Assembly: GCA_019639195.1 (NCBI GenBank)
Contig: JAHBSI010000004.1
Coordinates: forward strand, 186,001-250,000
From: Acidobacteriota bacterium
GTDB taxonomy: Bacteria > Acidobacteriota > Blastocatellia > Pyrinomonadales > Pyrinomonadaceae
Direction: 5' to 3'
Length of the DNA stretch: 64,000 nucleotides
Positions within the stretch are counted from its first letter, which is position 1. Each line of letters begins with the position of its first letter. The notes under the pieces are model-generated. The model ran no database searches and was not told where the DNA came from. It saw only the letters and a list, made by a program, of their open reading frames with translations. Both the position numbers and the translations under genes were made by a program. Positions 1-9,037 of the stretch are shown one piece after another.

Positions 1-1517
1 ATCAAGGCCTCGCCTGCGTAAGCTCCTGCATCCATTACGGTTAACGGGCCGCCTTCGAATGTGAGGTTTGTAGTGTTCTTCAGGCGAATGCCGACGCGGG
101 CTCGTGGCGTTCCAGTTGAAGATGCGTCCGGCTCACTGTCTGTTTCAGAGGCCTCGCCGTCCGCGGACGGAACAGCCTCATCACGGAAGATCGAGACACG
201 TTCACCCTCCATTTTTGTTTGGACGATCGGGATAAGAGCGGACCGATTCTTTTCGACAGTTACGGGTTCGAGGATCTTGTATTCGAAGAGATCGCCGACG
301 GACTCGCCCGCTGCTACTGTATCTACACCCGAATTCTTCCCGACGAGGGCGTCGCTGACACCCGAACCTTGATAGCCGGAAGAGACAATGAAATTGCCAT
401 TCGCCGAGGAGAACATACTTTCTTGTTTCGCGCCGACTACGACATCTTCAGTTCCACTTCCGAAGCCTGAACCGTCTCCGCTGCCGCTGCCAAAGCCCTC
501 GCCGACGCCTTCGCCCGATTCGGGGTCGTAGATCTGCGGAACAAGTTTCAGGTCGTCAGGGATCGGGACGATCGGGCGATAGCGATAGAGCGGCTTCTGA
601 AGGTTCTGGATGAACGAGACGGGCGAGCCGGATATCATCGAAAGCTCGATCTCGCGCCAATCATCGTCGCTCACGTTGTCAACGATCGCCCAACCCTGGA
701 AGAACGGATCGCCTTTTTCGTCAAGGACAACGCGATAGCTTGTTTTCCATATCGGTGCTGCGATCACGTAACTGACGGAGATCTCGCGTTGGCCGGTGCC
801 TTGGGAAGTAACAGTGATCGTCTTCGAATCGCGGCGCCTCGCCGAGGCCGAAGCGTCGGAGAATTCGTTAAGATCGCGGCGTGTGTTCTCATCAAGGAGC
901 TTTACACTTCGGATGTCGCTTAACGGAATACTCGTCAGCTCGCCGGTCTGCGAGCCGACGACCACGGAGTAAACGGTCGTTTCCTTCTTCTCCTTTTCTT
1001 CATCGCCATCATTTACGCTTTGACGCTTTTTATCGACGGTAACGATGGCTCCCGTTGCGATACCTTTTGCATAGGTGATGGCGACATTGTCGCCCTGGAG
1101 CTGGCTCAAGATGTTTGCGAGACCGCCGCGAGAATCGGCCGAATCTTCGGTCTCGGCCTCGATGCTGAAGGGTATCTCGGCCGTGCGGGCAGAGGCGGGC
1201 TGTGACGAGCCGTAGCTGATCGAGCCGATCTTGCCCGAACCTCGGTCGATGACGACCATTGACTTGAGCACGTCATCGACCTGAGACTGTCTGAACCGAA
1301 GGTCGATCTCAGCGTTGCCCGAGACGATACCGCGGCGTTCGATATATGCGACGCCATTCGAATAGAGGACGACGCGTTTTATCGGCAATACCGATGCCGG
1401 AGCATTACTTTTAGTGTCGGCTGGACGCGGCGTTCCCGTTGGCAGCGGGTTGGCCTTCGCCGGCAAGGACCCGAAAATTAGCGCAGTAAGGACAAAGAAA
1501 ATATGCAAATATCTCAT
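1..1517 (-). CDS. DUF4139 domain-containing secreted protein (C-terminus outside window)
   Basis: Reading from the ATG at 1517 gives about 505 codons without a stop to the window edge, so the gene is truncated here. Residues 1-22 form a signal peptide (basic start, hydrophobic core, ending near PAKA). The middle carries a DUF4139-type beta region with the stretch GWAIVDNVSDDDWREIELSM followed by SGSPVSF. This family is related to mucoidy-inhibitor MuiA-like proteins, whose function is not settled. A Gly/Ser/Glu low-complexity insert (GEGVGEGFGSGSGDGSGFGS) lies around residue 340-360. It is the last gene of a minus-strand run with smpB, pepA and sucC, 158 bases after sucC and behind a strong hairpin, so it may be expressed separately. 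The family call rests on remembered pattern; the role is unknown. Confidence 0.8.
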   Translation of the reverse strand, partial: MRYLHIFFVLTALIFGSLPAKANPLPTGTPRPADTKSNAPASVLPIKRVVLYSNGVAYIERRGIVSGNAEIDLRFRQSQVDDVLKSMVVIDRGSGKIGSISYGSSQPASARTAEIPFSIEAETEDSADSRGGLANILSQLQGDNVAITYAKGIATGAIVTVDKKRQSVNDGDEEKEKKETTVYSVVVGSQTGELTSIPLSDIRSVKLLDENTRRDLNEFSDASASARRRDSKTITVTSQGTGQREISVSYVIAAPIWKTSYRVVLDEKGDPFFQGWAIVDNVSDDDWREIELSMISGSPVSFIQNLQKPLYRYRPIVPIPDDLKLVPQIYDPESGEGVGEGFGSGSGDGSGFGSGTEDVVVGAKQESMFSSANGNFIVSSGYQGSGVSDALVGKNSGVDTVAAGESVGDLFEYKILEPVTVEKNRSALIPIVQTKMEGERVSIFRDEAVPSADGEASETDSEPDASSTGTPRARVGIRLKNTTNLTFEGGPLTVMDAGAYAGEAL

Positions 1518-1626
1518 AGAGTTGTCGGGAGATCTCAAAATCCGTTGGGCGATAGAATTGAACGATTTAAAAGATGCAGCGAAAGGGAAGTTTGGTTGCT
1601 TTTGCGGGTGAAGCGGGAGTTAGTTT

Positions 1627-1664
1627 CCGCGAATGCACGTAGGACAGTTTGCGTGCATTCGCGG
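1627..1664 (-). terminator. 13-bp perfect hairpin just downstream of sucC
   Basis: Arms CCGCGAATGCACG (1627-1639) and CGTGCATTCGCGG (1652-1664) pair perfectly over 13 bp with a 12-base loop, 11 bases past the sucC stop. There is no U-tract on either strand, so it is not a textbook intrinsic terminator. It could be a 3' RNA stabiliser, a factor-dependent terminator or a repeat unit. Confidence 0.5.
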
Positions 1665-1675
1665 TAAAATGCCCT

Positions 1676-2836
1676 TTATCCTGCGGCGGCGACGACCTTC
1701 TCGGCGGCGTCATTCATGCCTTCTGCCGGGATGATGCCGATGCCGGATTCGCGTAGGACGCGTCGGCCTTCTTCGACGTTCGTGCCTTCGAGGCGGGCGA
1801 CGATCGGTATCGAGACGCCGAGATTCTTTGCCGCTGCCACGACGCCGTTTGCGACCATATCGCAGCGAACGATGCCGCCGAAGATGTTTATCAGCACAGC
1901 TTTTACGTTCTCGTCGGCGAGCAAGATCTTGAATGCCTGCTCGACACGTTCCTGCGAAGCGCCGCCGCCGACATCGAGGAAGTTCGCGGGCTCGCCGCCC
2001 GCGAGTTTGATGATGTCCATCGTCGCCATCGCAAGTCCGGCACCGTTGACCATGCAGCCGATGTTGCCGTCGAGCTTAATGTAGTTGAGGTCAAATTTTG
2101 ACGCCTCGATCTCAAGCGGTTCTTCCTCGTTTAGGTCGCGAAGGTCGGCGAAATCCTTGTGACGGAACATCGCGTTGTCGTCGAAGTTGAGCTTTGCGTC
2201 GAGGGCGATCAGGCGGCTGTCCTTTGTGAGCAGGAACGGATTGATCTCGACAAGGGAAGCGTCCGTAGCCTCATACGCTTTGTAGAGCGAGAGCATAAAC
2301 TTGACGGCCTGATTGACGAGTTCGTTCGGGATGCCGAGGCCGAAAGCGAGGTTTCGAGCCTGAAAGGACTGGAGTCCGACGGCCGGATCGATCGTCTCCT
2401 TCAAGATCAGCTCAGGAGTTTCTTCGGCGACCTTTTCGATGTCCATTCCACCGGCAGAGGACGCCATAAACACGTTGCGTCCGGTCACGCGGTCAAGCGT
2501 AATGCCGAGGTAGAATTCCTTGTCGATCGGCAGGCCTTCTTCGATGAGGAGCGTCTTGACCTCGCGGCCTTCGGGCCCGGTCTGATGCGTTATGAGCATC
2601 ATTCCAAGCATCTCACCGGCGATCTGTTTCGCCTCTTCGGGCGACTTCGCGAGTTTAACGCCGCCGCCTTTGCCGCGGCCTCCGGCGTGGATCTGCGCCT
2701 TGACGACGACCACGTCGGTTCCGAGTTCTCTGGCCGCAGCCTCCGCTTCTTCCGGAGTGCGTGCAACGATCCCTCGCGGGACGGGAACGCCATATTCTTT
2801 TAGGATGGCCTTGCCTTGGTATTCGTGAATTTTCAT
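1676..2836 (-). CDS. sucC: Succinate-CoA ligase (ADP-forming), beta subunit
   Basis: 386 residues, matching the usual length of about 388. The protein starts with the family's ATP-grasp opening [19 protein letters not shown]. It carries VEINPF in the ATP-grasp domain and [12 protein letters not shown] plus FLDVGGGA in the C-terminal CoA-ligase-type domain. With the alpha subunit SucD it makes succinate and ATP from succinyl-CoA in the TCA cycle. The alpha subunit gene, usually adjacent, is not next to it here: upstream lies a DUF4344 lipoprotein and downstream a DUF4139 protein. No clear Shine-Dalgarno precedes the ATG. The assignment is secure. Confidence 0.97.
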   Translation of the reverse strand: MKIHEYQGKAILKEYGVPVPRGIVARTPEEAEAAARELGTDVVVVKAQIHAGGRGKGGGVKLAKSPEEAKQIAGEMLGMMLITHQTGPEGREVKTLLIEEGLPIDKEFYLGITLDRVTGRNVFMASSAGGMDIEKVAEETPELILKETIDPAVGLQSFQARNLAFGLGIPNELVNQAVKFMLSLYKAYEATDASLVEINPFLLTKDSRLIALDAKLNFDDNAMFRHKDFADLRDLNEEEPLEIEASKFDLNYIKLDGNIGCMVNGAGLAMATMDIIKLAGGEPANFLDVGGGASQERVEQAFKILLADENVKAVLINIFGGIVRCDMVANGVVAAAKNLGVSIPIVARLEGTNVEEGRRVLRESGIGIIPAEGMNDAAEKVVAAAG

Positions 2837-2878
2837 AAAAGGAAATTTTATCCGAACCGCTTTAACGAATCAAAATGC

Positions 2879-3736
2879 CTACTTTCTTAGGTACGGTTCG
2901 AGGAGCTGTGCCCAACTGTTCCGGGAGCGTGTGTATTCGGCCTGACACCGTGCGGCCCGCTCCGAAGGCAGTATCTTGTCGGTCACCAGATATTGATATT
3001 TCGTTGTGTCCGAACCGTAAAGCATACAAAGCGAGTTGTAATATCGCTGTTCCTGGAGCAGATGTTCGTCCGCAAGGTCGAGCCGGTTGGCGTTGCCGCG
3101 TTTCCCGTCCAAAGCAAAGGCCTTTGCCGCCGCAAGCACAGCATCGACACCGTCTTTGCCCAGATACTCGATGTTTATATAAGCGGAGCAGCGGTCGGCC
3201 GCGTCCTCTTCGTTGCCGGTGATCGGCAATGCGTAAAGATCGACCAGAGCGTGACCAACCTCGTGCAAATACACAAAACGCACGGCATCGAACATTTGGT
3301 TGTACGCCTCATCGCTTGATTCGCCCGATGAGCGAAAGACCTGATAATAGTGGTCCATCAACTCGAAACAAACGGTCACGGAAGGCTCTTTTGGCGTGTA
3401 AAACGCATTTACGCGGCCGCATTCTGCGGTGCGAAGGATCACGTCACGCGGAAGCGTCAGAGCGGCATTCAGCTTGTCGGCCGCCTTTTCGAGCAGCTTG
3501 GAATCGCGTATCTTTGCGTCGATGCGGGTGAACTTTGCGGTCTTAAGCTGTTGATGATCGACCTTGAAATCACCATGATCTTCGTCCGGGATGTAGTTTG
3601 AGGCCGGAGTTTCCGTGGTGGGAGCCGAAACGGGCTTTTTCGAGACGGGATCTTCTCGATCCGAACGCCAAACACACGCCGTCACAAGCAGAAGGATGCA
3701 GCAGACCCATCCGAGATTGACGGCGTGTTTTGACAT
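2879..3736 (-). CDS. DUF4344-type putative metallopeptidase lipoprotein
   Basis: 285 residues. The N-terminus is a lipoprotein signal with lipobox VTAC (Cys21), so the product is probably membrane-anchored outside the cytoplasm. Residues 158-162 are HEVGH, a zincin HExxH motif. It is followed about 16 residues later by NEEDAADR, which probably supplies the third zinc ligand, as in DUF4344 putative metallopeptidases. Conserved cysteines (AECGRVNAFY, VTVCFEL) precede it. The start lies 9 bases after the end of pepA, so the two are probably cotranscribed. A peptidase role is inferred from the motif; no substrate is evident. Confidence 0.8.
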   Translation of the reverse strand: MSKHAVNLGWVCCILLLVTACVWRSDREDPVSKKPVSAPTTETPASNYIPDEDHGDFKVDHQQLKTAKFTRIDAKIRDSKLLEKAADKLNAALTLPRDVILRTAECGRVNAFYTPKEPSVTVCFELMDHYYQVFRSSGESSDEAYNQMFDAVRFVYLHEVGHALVDLYALPITGNEEDAADRCSAYINIEYLGKDGVDAVLAAAKAFALDGKRGNANRLDLADEHLLQEQRYYNSLCMLYGSDTTKYQYLVTDKILPSERAARCQAEYTRSRNSWAQLLEPYLRK

Positions 3737-3745
3737 TTCGCGTAC

Positions 3746-5239
3746 TTACTGGCTTCGTTCGACAAGCTCAACGAGGCTGCGGACCGCGACGGCCGTCGGC
3801 CCTTTTGCCTGGAAAGAACGAACGCCGTCGTTCCATGCGGTTCCCGCGATATCGAGGTGAGCCCATTTCGCCTTATCGACGAATTCCTGGATGAAAACGG
3901 CTCCGATGATCGTTCCGGCCTTGCCACGCGGACCGATATTCTTGACGTCCGCGATATCGCTCTTGATCATCTTGCTGTATTCCTTGCCGATCGGGAGCTG
4001 CCAGAAGCCTTCGCCTGTCTTTTTGCCGCAATCAATGATCGCGTCAACGAGTGCCTGATCGTTGCCCATAATGCCGGTGTTCTCGCCGCCAAGAGCGACG
4101 ATAACGGCACCGGTCAGTGTTGCCATATCGACGATACGGGTCGCTCCCTGCTTTTCGGCCCAGGCGACGGCATCGGCGAGAATAAGGCGGCCCTCGGCAT
4201 CAGTATTCAGGATCTCGATGGTCTTGCCGTTCATTGCGGTAACGACGTCGCTCGGTCGCGAAGCACCGCCATCCGGCATATTCTCGACAGCAGCGACAAC
4301 GCCGATGACGGGAATGCTCGGCTTAAGAAGAGCGATCGCCCGCATCGTGCCGATGACGGTGGCACCGCCCGACATATCGTATTTCATCGCCTCCATGCCG
4401 TCGCCGGGCTTCAGCGAAATACCGCCCGTGTCGAATGTGATCCCCTTGCCGACGAAGGCGAGGAGTTCGCCGTCTTTGGCTGTTGATTTCGTAGGCGTGT
4501 AGCGGAGCGTGATGAGCTTTGCGGGCTGGGTCGAGCCGATCGAGACGCTCATAAGCGAGCCCATTCCGAGCTTGATCATCTTCGCTTCGTCAAGGACCTC
4601 GCACTTCAAACCGACTTCGGCGGCCATTTCCTGTGCACGGCGTGCCATCTCGGTTGGGGTTAGAATGTTCGGCGGTTCGTTGGCGAGATCGCGTGTGAGA
4701 TTCATCGATTCGCCGATCGCGACGCCGCGGCCGATCGCATTCTTGATCTCGGCGGGTTTCAAGCCGTCAACTGAGAGCTGAACACTCGAGAGCTTCGGCT
4801 CTTTCTTGCCCTTTGTATGATATTTGTGCAGCTCGAACTGGCTCGTGATGACACCCTGGGCAGCATTCTGCACCACCGTTGCCTGGTCACCTTTTGCGCG
4901 GGGAAGCAAAGCTAAGGTCTTTACTTTGAGCTTGCCGACGGCTCTTGCCGCAGTACCCGCAAAACGCCCGACGGCCGGGGCATCGTACTCTTTTTTGTCG
5001 CCGACGCCGATGAGGATCAGGCGACCCGCACCCTTCTTGCTGCGATAACGGACCGTTGCGATCTCTCCCGCCTCGCCTTTCAGATCTTCTGCGGCAAGAA
5101 TGTCGGAGATCTGGCCTCCCGTCAGTTTATCCAACGGCTTGATATCTTTATCGGTTGCCTTGTCGCCGCTGAAAATTGCGACCGCAAGGGCGTCCGCATT
5201 AGCGTCGGCAAAATTGCCGGAAATGCCCTGAAATTTCAT
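3746..5239 (-). CDS. pepA: Leucyl aminopeptidase, M17 family
   Basis: 497 residues from the ATG at 5239, chosen because GAGAGG lies 6 bases upstream; a TTG one codon earlier is less likely. The C-terminal catalytic domain shows the two-metal site of M17 enzymes: VGKGITFDTGGISLKP, then MKYDMSGG, and NTDAEGRLILADA. The N-terminal macrodomain-like part is normal in length. The enzyme removes N-terminal residues, preferably Leu, from cytoplasmic peptides; PepA homologs in enterobacteria also bind DNA. It lies 54 bases downstream of smpB on the same strand, probably in one operon. Confidence 0.96.
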   Translation of the reverse strand: MKFQGISGNFADANADALAVAIFSGDKATDKDIKPLDKLTGGQISDILAAEDLKGEAGEIATVRYRSKKGAGRLILIGVGDKKEYDAPAVGRFAGTAARAVGKLKVKTLALLPRAKGDQATVVQNAAQGVITSQFELHKYHTKGKKEPKLSSVQLSVDGLKPAEIKNAIGRGVAIGESMNLTRDLANEPPNILTPTEMARRAQEMAAEVGLKCEVLDEAKMIKLGMGSLMSVSIGSTQPAKLITLRYTPTKSTAKDGELLAFVGKGITFDTGGISLKPGDGMEAMKYDMSGGATVIGTMRAIALLKPSIPVIGVVAAVENMPDGGASRPSDVVTAMNGKTIEILNTDAEGRLILADAVAWAEKQGATRIVDMATLTGAVIVALGGENTGIMGNDQALVDAIIDCGKKTGEGFWQLPIGKEYSKMIKSDIADVKNIGPRGKAGTIIGAVFIQEFVDKAKWAHLDIAGTAWNDGVRSFQAKGPTAVAVRSLVELVERSQ

Positions 5240-5296
5240 CAATTACCTCTCTTAAATTTTGCTTTTAAAATGGAAAACTCGTTTACTATCTATAAC

Positions 5297-5755
5297 TTAT
5301 CTAAGTTTTTGTTTCAACTCCGCACGTGTTTCTTTTTCGATCGTGCGCCGCATTTCGGTCTCGCGTTTGTCGTAGAGTTTCTTGCCTTTTGCGACACCGA
5401 CCTCGAACTTTATCCGGCCATTTTTCCAGTAAATGCGGGTCACGACGAGCGTCATTCCTTTCTGCGTGGTCTCTTTTACGAGCTTTTCGATCTCGCGTTT
5501 GTGGAGCATCAGCTTTCGCGGCCGCAGAACGTCGTGGTTATTGATATTTCCGTGCGAATAGTGCGAAATGTGCGCGCCAAGGAGCCAAACCTCGCCGTCC
5601 TTGATCTGAACGAAAGATTCTTTCAGCTGAATGCGCCCGGCCATTATGCTCTTGACCTCCGTCCCCAAAAGCACGGCCCCGGCCTCGTATTTATCAAGAA
5701 TGTGATACTCGAAATACGCCTGCCGATTGTTAATGATCTCCTTCTCCTCAGACAT
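5297..5755 (-). CDS. smpB: SsrA-binding protein SmpB
   Basis: 152 residues, a usual SmpB length. It shows the family core NRQAYFEYHILDKYEAG, the tmRNA-binding barrel with LLGTEVKSI, and the basic C-terminal tail (KGKKLYDKRE followed by a Lys/Arg/Glu-rich helix) that enters the decoding site. With tmRNA it rescues ribosomes stalled on mRNAs lacking a stop codon. The ssrA RNA gene is not seen nearby. It heads the minus-strand group smpB-pepA-DUF4344-sucC and is divergent from the tRNA-Gln gene. Confidence 0.97.
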   Translation of the reverse strand: MSEEKEIINNRQAYFEYHILDKYEAGAVLLGTEVKSIMAGRIQLKESFVQIKDGEVWLLGAHISHYSHGNINNHDVLRPRKLMLHKREIEKLVKETTQKGMTLVVTRIYWKNGRIKFEVGVAKGKKLYDKRETEMRRTIEKETRAELKQKLR

Positions 5756-5801
5756 AAAACACTAAGTGTAGCAAAAACCCGCGGCCGTTTGGGTGACAGG
5801 T

Positions 5802-5830
5802 TTGACAGGTTGGAAATGGATTCGTAAATT
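5802..5830 (+). promoter_or_regulatory. Predicted sigma70 promoter of tRNA-Gln
   Basis: TTGACA (5802-5807), a 17-base spacer and TAAATT (5825-5830). The predicted start at about 5837 lies only a few bases before the tRNA 5' end at 5842. The perfect -35 box and spacing make this a good call; the same transcript may continue into the thioesterase gene. Confidence 0.65.
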
Positions 5831-5841
5831 ATTAAGGACGC

Positions 5842-5915
5842 TGGGAGATCGTCTAATGGTAGGACTGCAGTCTCTGGATCTGCCTATCGGGGTTCGAATC
5901 CCTGTCTCCCAGCCA
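5842..5915 (+). tRNA. tRNA-Gln (anticodon CUG)
   Basis: A complete cloverleaf folds by eye. The acceptor TGGGAGA pairs with TCTCCCA, with discriminator G and an encoded CCA. The D arm is GTCT/GGAC, and the T arm is CGGGG/CCCTG around TTCGAAT. The anticodon loop CTCTGGA gives CUG, reading CAG. The first pair U1-A72 and discriminator G73 are typical glutamine identity elements. Pair 31-39 at the base of the anticodon loop is a U-U mismatch. Confidence 0.95.
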
Positions 5916-5941
5916 ACTTTTCTCACCAAAGTTATTGCCCT

Positions 5942-6346
5942 ATGACCGCAGCCTGGCATGACACGGAGCTTCGGGTCCGATACGCCGAGACGGATCAGAT
6001 GGGCATTGTTCATCATTCCAATTACATTGTCTGGTTCGAGGTGGCACGAAGCGATTATTGCCGCAAGGCCGGTGTGCCTTATACCGAAATGGAGGCGAAT
6101 GACGTGCAGCTGATCGTCGCTGAAGTTGCGCTGCGGTATAAAAGGCCGGCGTTCTATGACGATCTTTTGCTGATCCGCGTTCGATCAAAGGAGATCCGCC
6201 GCAGAAGCCTGCGTTTTGCTTACGAGGTCGTGAGAAAGGCTGACTCCGAACTGCTTGCGACGGGCGAAACGCTGCACGTTGTCACGGACAAGTCGCGTCG
6301 CGTACGTTCATTACCGCCAGAATACCTCGACCTTTTCAATGCCTGA
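5942..6346 (+). CDS. Acyl-CoA thioesterase, YbgC/4-hydroxybenzoyl-CoA thioesterase family
   Basis: 134 residues with a hotdog fold. The signature RYAETDQMGIVHHSNYIVWF near the N-terminus contains the catalytic Asp and the conserved His-His-x-x-Tyr of YbgC-type enzymes. These hydrolyse acyl-CoA thioesters in the cytoplasm; YbgC is linked to the Tol-Pal envelope system in proteobacteria, but no tol genes are seen here. It starts 27 bases after the tRNA with no terminator between them. The substrate cannot be told from sequence. Confidence 0.88.
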   Translation: MTAAWHDTELRVRYAETDQMGIVHHSNYIVWFEVARSDYCRKAGVPYTEMEANDVQLIVAEVALRYKRPAFYDDLLLIRVRSKEIRRRSLRFAYEVVRKADSELLATGETLHVVTDKSRRVRSLPPEYLDLFNA

Positions 6347-6383
6347 ATTGGCACTCTTTCTTTCCACCCATTAGAATAGAAGA

Positions 6384-6608
6384 ATGCCACCGAATGTCCG
6401 GGCGGAGATCATTTTTATTTCGCTGATGATGCTCTTTATTTTCATCATCTGCACGGCCGCGATGATCTTTTTCGCAAAGACCTATCGAAAGGAAATGAAG
6501 GAACGACAAGAGCGACGCGATGTCAAGCGCCTCGCAAAAGAAGCAGCCGAAAAAGCCGAGCAGGAAAAAGCTGCCGAAGTAGTAAATGGACCTTCTCTCG
6601 ACTCTTAA
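6384..6608 (+). CDS. Small single-span membrane protein, function unknown
   Basis: 74 residues. Residues 8-29 are a strongly hydrophobic helix (FISLMMLFIFIICTAAMIFF), followed by a charged Lys/Glu/Arg-rich helix of about 35 residues likely to be a cytoplasmic coiled coil. The 3' end overlaps the start of the helicase gene by 23 bases, so it is probably translated from the same mRNA and may be coupled to it. I do not recognise a family. The hydrophobic/charged layout and tight packing argue that it is real. Confidence 0.6.
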   Translation: MPPNVRAEIIFISLMMLFIFIICTAAMIFFAKTYRKEMKERQERRDVKRLAKEAAEKAEQEKAAEVVNGPSLDS

Positions 6609-8994
6609 CCCGCAACAATCGGAAGCCGTTACGACGACCGAGGGACCGCTCCTGATCCTCGCCGGAGCCGGTTCGGGGAAGACGCGTGTCATTACCGTCC
6701 GCATCGCGTATCTTATTGCAGAAAAAGGAGTTGCACCGCACAACATCCTTGCCGTTACCTTCACGAACAAGGCGGCGGGCGAGATGCGTTCGCGTGTCGA
6801 AGAGCTGTTCAAGGGCGGCGGGCTTCAGTCCGCTCCGTTGATATCAACATTCCACAGCCTGTGCGTCCGGATACTTCGAGCGGACATCGAGAAGCTTGAA
6901 CAAGGCTATAAAAGGACCTTCACGATCTACGACACCGATGACTCGATGAAGGTCGTAAAGGCCTGCATAAAGGACCTTGGCATTGACGAAAAGAGTATGC
7001 CGCCGCGGAATGTTCGGAACGCGATAAGCACGTCGAAGAATCGCGGCGAATCGGCCGAAGATTTTGCCGCCAAGATCGAGTACGGCGACGAAAAGAAACT
7101 CGCCATTGCTCGTGTTTTCAAGATGTATGACGAGCGGCTTAGCGTCGCGAATGCTCTTGATTTCGATGACCTTCTGATCAAGACCGTCGAATTGCTGCGT
7201 CATTCGTCGGAGACGCGTGAGAAGTATAACGATCGTTTTAAGTATATCCTCGTCGATGAGTATCAGGACACGAACGCGTTGCAGTTCAACCTCATCAGCT
7301 TCCTCACGGAGAAGCAGCAGAATATTTGCGTGGTCGGCGATGACGCGCAAAGCATTTACGGATTTCGGCAGGCAGATATTCGCAACATACTCGAATTCGA
7401 ACACAGTTTTCCATCTGCGAAAACGATCCTGCTCGAACAGAACTACCGCTCGACCCAGACGATCCTCGATACTGCCGACGCGATCATCAAGAACAACGTA
7501 AACCAGAAGAAAAAGAAGCTCTGGACGGCGAATCCCGGCGGCGAACGTATCTTCTACTATCAGGCTTATGATGGCGATGGTGAGGCTCGCTTTGTCGCCT
7601 CGAAGATCGAAGAGCATCAGCGACGCTCTTTGAAAGACAGGATCGCGATCCTTTATCGAACGAACGCTCAGTCACGCCTTTTTGAAGAGGCATTGAGGCG
7701 TCTGCGGATCGATTACAACATCGTCGGAGGTTTCTCGTTCTACGAGCGTGCGGAGGTCAAGGATATCGTCGCGTACCTGAAACTTGCGTTGAATCCGATG
7801 GACGATATCGCGTTCCTTCGTGTCGTGAACACACCTGCTCGCGGCATCGGCAAGACGAGCCTCGACGAGCTTACGCGATACGCAAAGGAGATGGGCACGT
7901 CGCTCTGGATCGCACTTCGCGAGATCACGGAAGGTTCGAGATTCGGCCAGAACGTAAATCTGACCCCGAGGGCCGTAAAAGCCCTTTCACAATTCGGATT
8001 CGTTGTCGAAAGCCTTATCCGCAAGGTTGCCGAGCTCAAGGAGACGCCGCATCCGGTCTCGGATGTCGTCGTTGCCGCGATCGAGGACACCGGCTACGCG
8101 GGGAGCTTGCGGACCGAAGGTACGGATGAGTCCGCCGCTCGGCTTGAGAATCTTGAAGAGCTTGTCAATGCCGCCGTTGACTACGACAAGAGCGAGACGG
8201 ACGGTCTTCGGGAGTTTATTGACCACGCCGCCCTTACGTCCGACACGGACAAGTACGACAGTTCTGCGTCGGTCACGATGATGACCGTGCATATGGCGAA
8301 AGGGCTTGAGTTTCCGATCGTGTTTTTAGTCGGGCTCGAAGATGGAGTGTTTCCGCATTCGCGTTCGATCAACGATCAGAAGGAGCTCGAAGAAGAACGA
8401 CGTCTCGCGTACGTCGCGATCACTCGTGCCGAGAAGATGCTCTACATCACGCACGCAATGCGCCGACGCGTTTATGGTGAAGAGATCGCGGCCGAGCCCT
8501 CGCAATTCCTGAACGAAATGCCGCTGGACCTCATTGAAGATCTCTCGGGCAAAGGTTCGTGGCTCTCTTACGCGAAACATCCTTCGACGCAGTCCGCAAA
8601 AGCTGCGGTCGGCGCCTTGCGAGGTGAAAGGCCGATCCTTTCCGCGAAAAAGCCGTACACAGGCAAGACGTATAACAGCGCGGACGCAGTCGCTGAATTC
8701 TTTAAGAATCGAGGCGGAAGCCCGCATTCTTCAACACCTCGTGAGGCAGAAAGGCCGCAGCCGACGGCATACGATCGGCTTAAAGCCGCCGGTTCCGGTA
8801 AGCCAAGGGGAGAGTCCAATGCTTCGAGCAATGCCTTGCTGCCGGGCACGAATGTGGTTCATCAAAAATACGGACGCGGATTGATCCTACGAAGGGAAGG
8901 CTCCGGAGACAATGTGAAACTCACGATCAGTTTCCCTGGTTTTGGCCAGAAGAAGCTGATCGAAAAGTTTGCGAACCTGCAAAAAGAGCAGTAA
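6586..8994 (+). CDS. pcrA: ATP-dependent DNA helicase, UvrD/PcrA family
   Basis: 802 residues, a normal UvrD/PcrA length. It has the Q motif (LNPQQSEAV), Walker A AGAGSGKT at residues 26-33, motif II VDEYQDTN, GDDAQSIYGFRQAD, the 2B region, and VTMMTVHMAKGLEFPIVFLVG with AYVAITRAEK in the 2A domain. The last 50 residues (GTNVVHQKYGRGLI...) form the Tudor-like RNA-polymerase-interaction domain of PcrA. It acts as a 3'-5' helicase in nucleotide excision and mismatch repair and in clearing RNA polymerase or recombinases. The start overlaps the preceding small membrane protein gene. The choice between the names uvrD and pcrA is a matter of convention. Confidence 0.95.
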   Translation: MDLLSTLNPQQSEAVTTTEGPLLILAGAGSGKTRVITVRIAYLIAEKGVAPHNILAVTFTNKAAGEMRSRVEELFKGGGLQSAPLISTFHSLCVRILRADIEKLEQGYKRTFTIYDTDDSMKVVKACIKDLGIDEKSMPPRNVRNAISTSKNRGESAEDFAAKIEYGDEKKLAIARVFKMYDERLSVANALDFDDLLIKTVELLRHSSETREKYNDRFKYILVDEYQDTNALQFNLISFLTEKQQNICVVGDDAQSIYGFRQADIRNILEFEHSFPSAKTILLEQNYRSTQTILDTADAIIKNNVNQKKKKLWTANPGGERIFYYQAYDGDGEARFVASKIEEHQRRSLKDRIAILYRTNAQSRLFEEALRRLRIDYNIVGGFSFYERAEVKDIVAYLKLALNPMDDIAFLRVVNTPARGIGKTSLDELTRYAKEMGTSLWIALREITEGSRFGQNVNLTPRAVKALSQFGFVVESLIRKVAELKETPHPVSDVVVAAIEDTGYAGSLRTEGTDESAARLENLEELVNAAVDYDKSETDGLREFIDHAALTSDTDKYDSSASVTMMTVHMAKGLEFPIVFLVGLEDGVFPHSRSINDQKELEEERRLAYVAITRAEKMLYITHAMRRRVYGEEIAAEPSQFLNEMPLDLIEDLSGKGSWLSYAKHPSTQSAKAAVGALRGERPILSAKKPYTGKTYNSADAVAEFFKNRGGSPHSSTPREAERPQPTAYDRLKAAGSGKPRGESNASSNALLPGTNVVHQKYGRGLILRREGSGDNVKLTISFPGFGQKKLIEKFANLQKEQ

Positions 8995-9037
8995 GATGCC
9001 GTCTTTCTAATTGGAGGCGAATCGCCCCGCAGTATTT

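Noticed and set aside
2159..2803. 214-codon plus-strand frame inside sucC
   Set aside because: Antisense shadow; composition matches reversed sucC codons.
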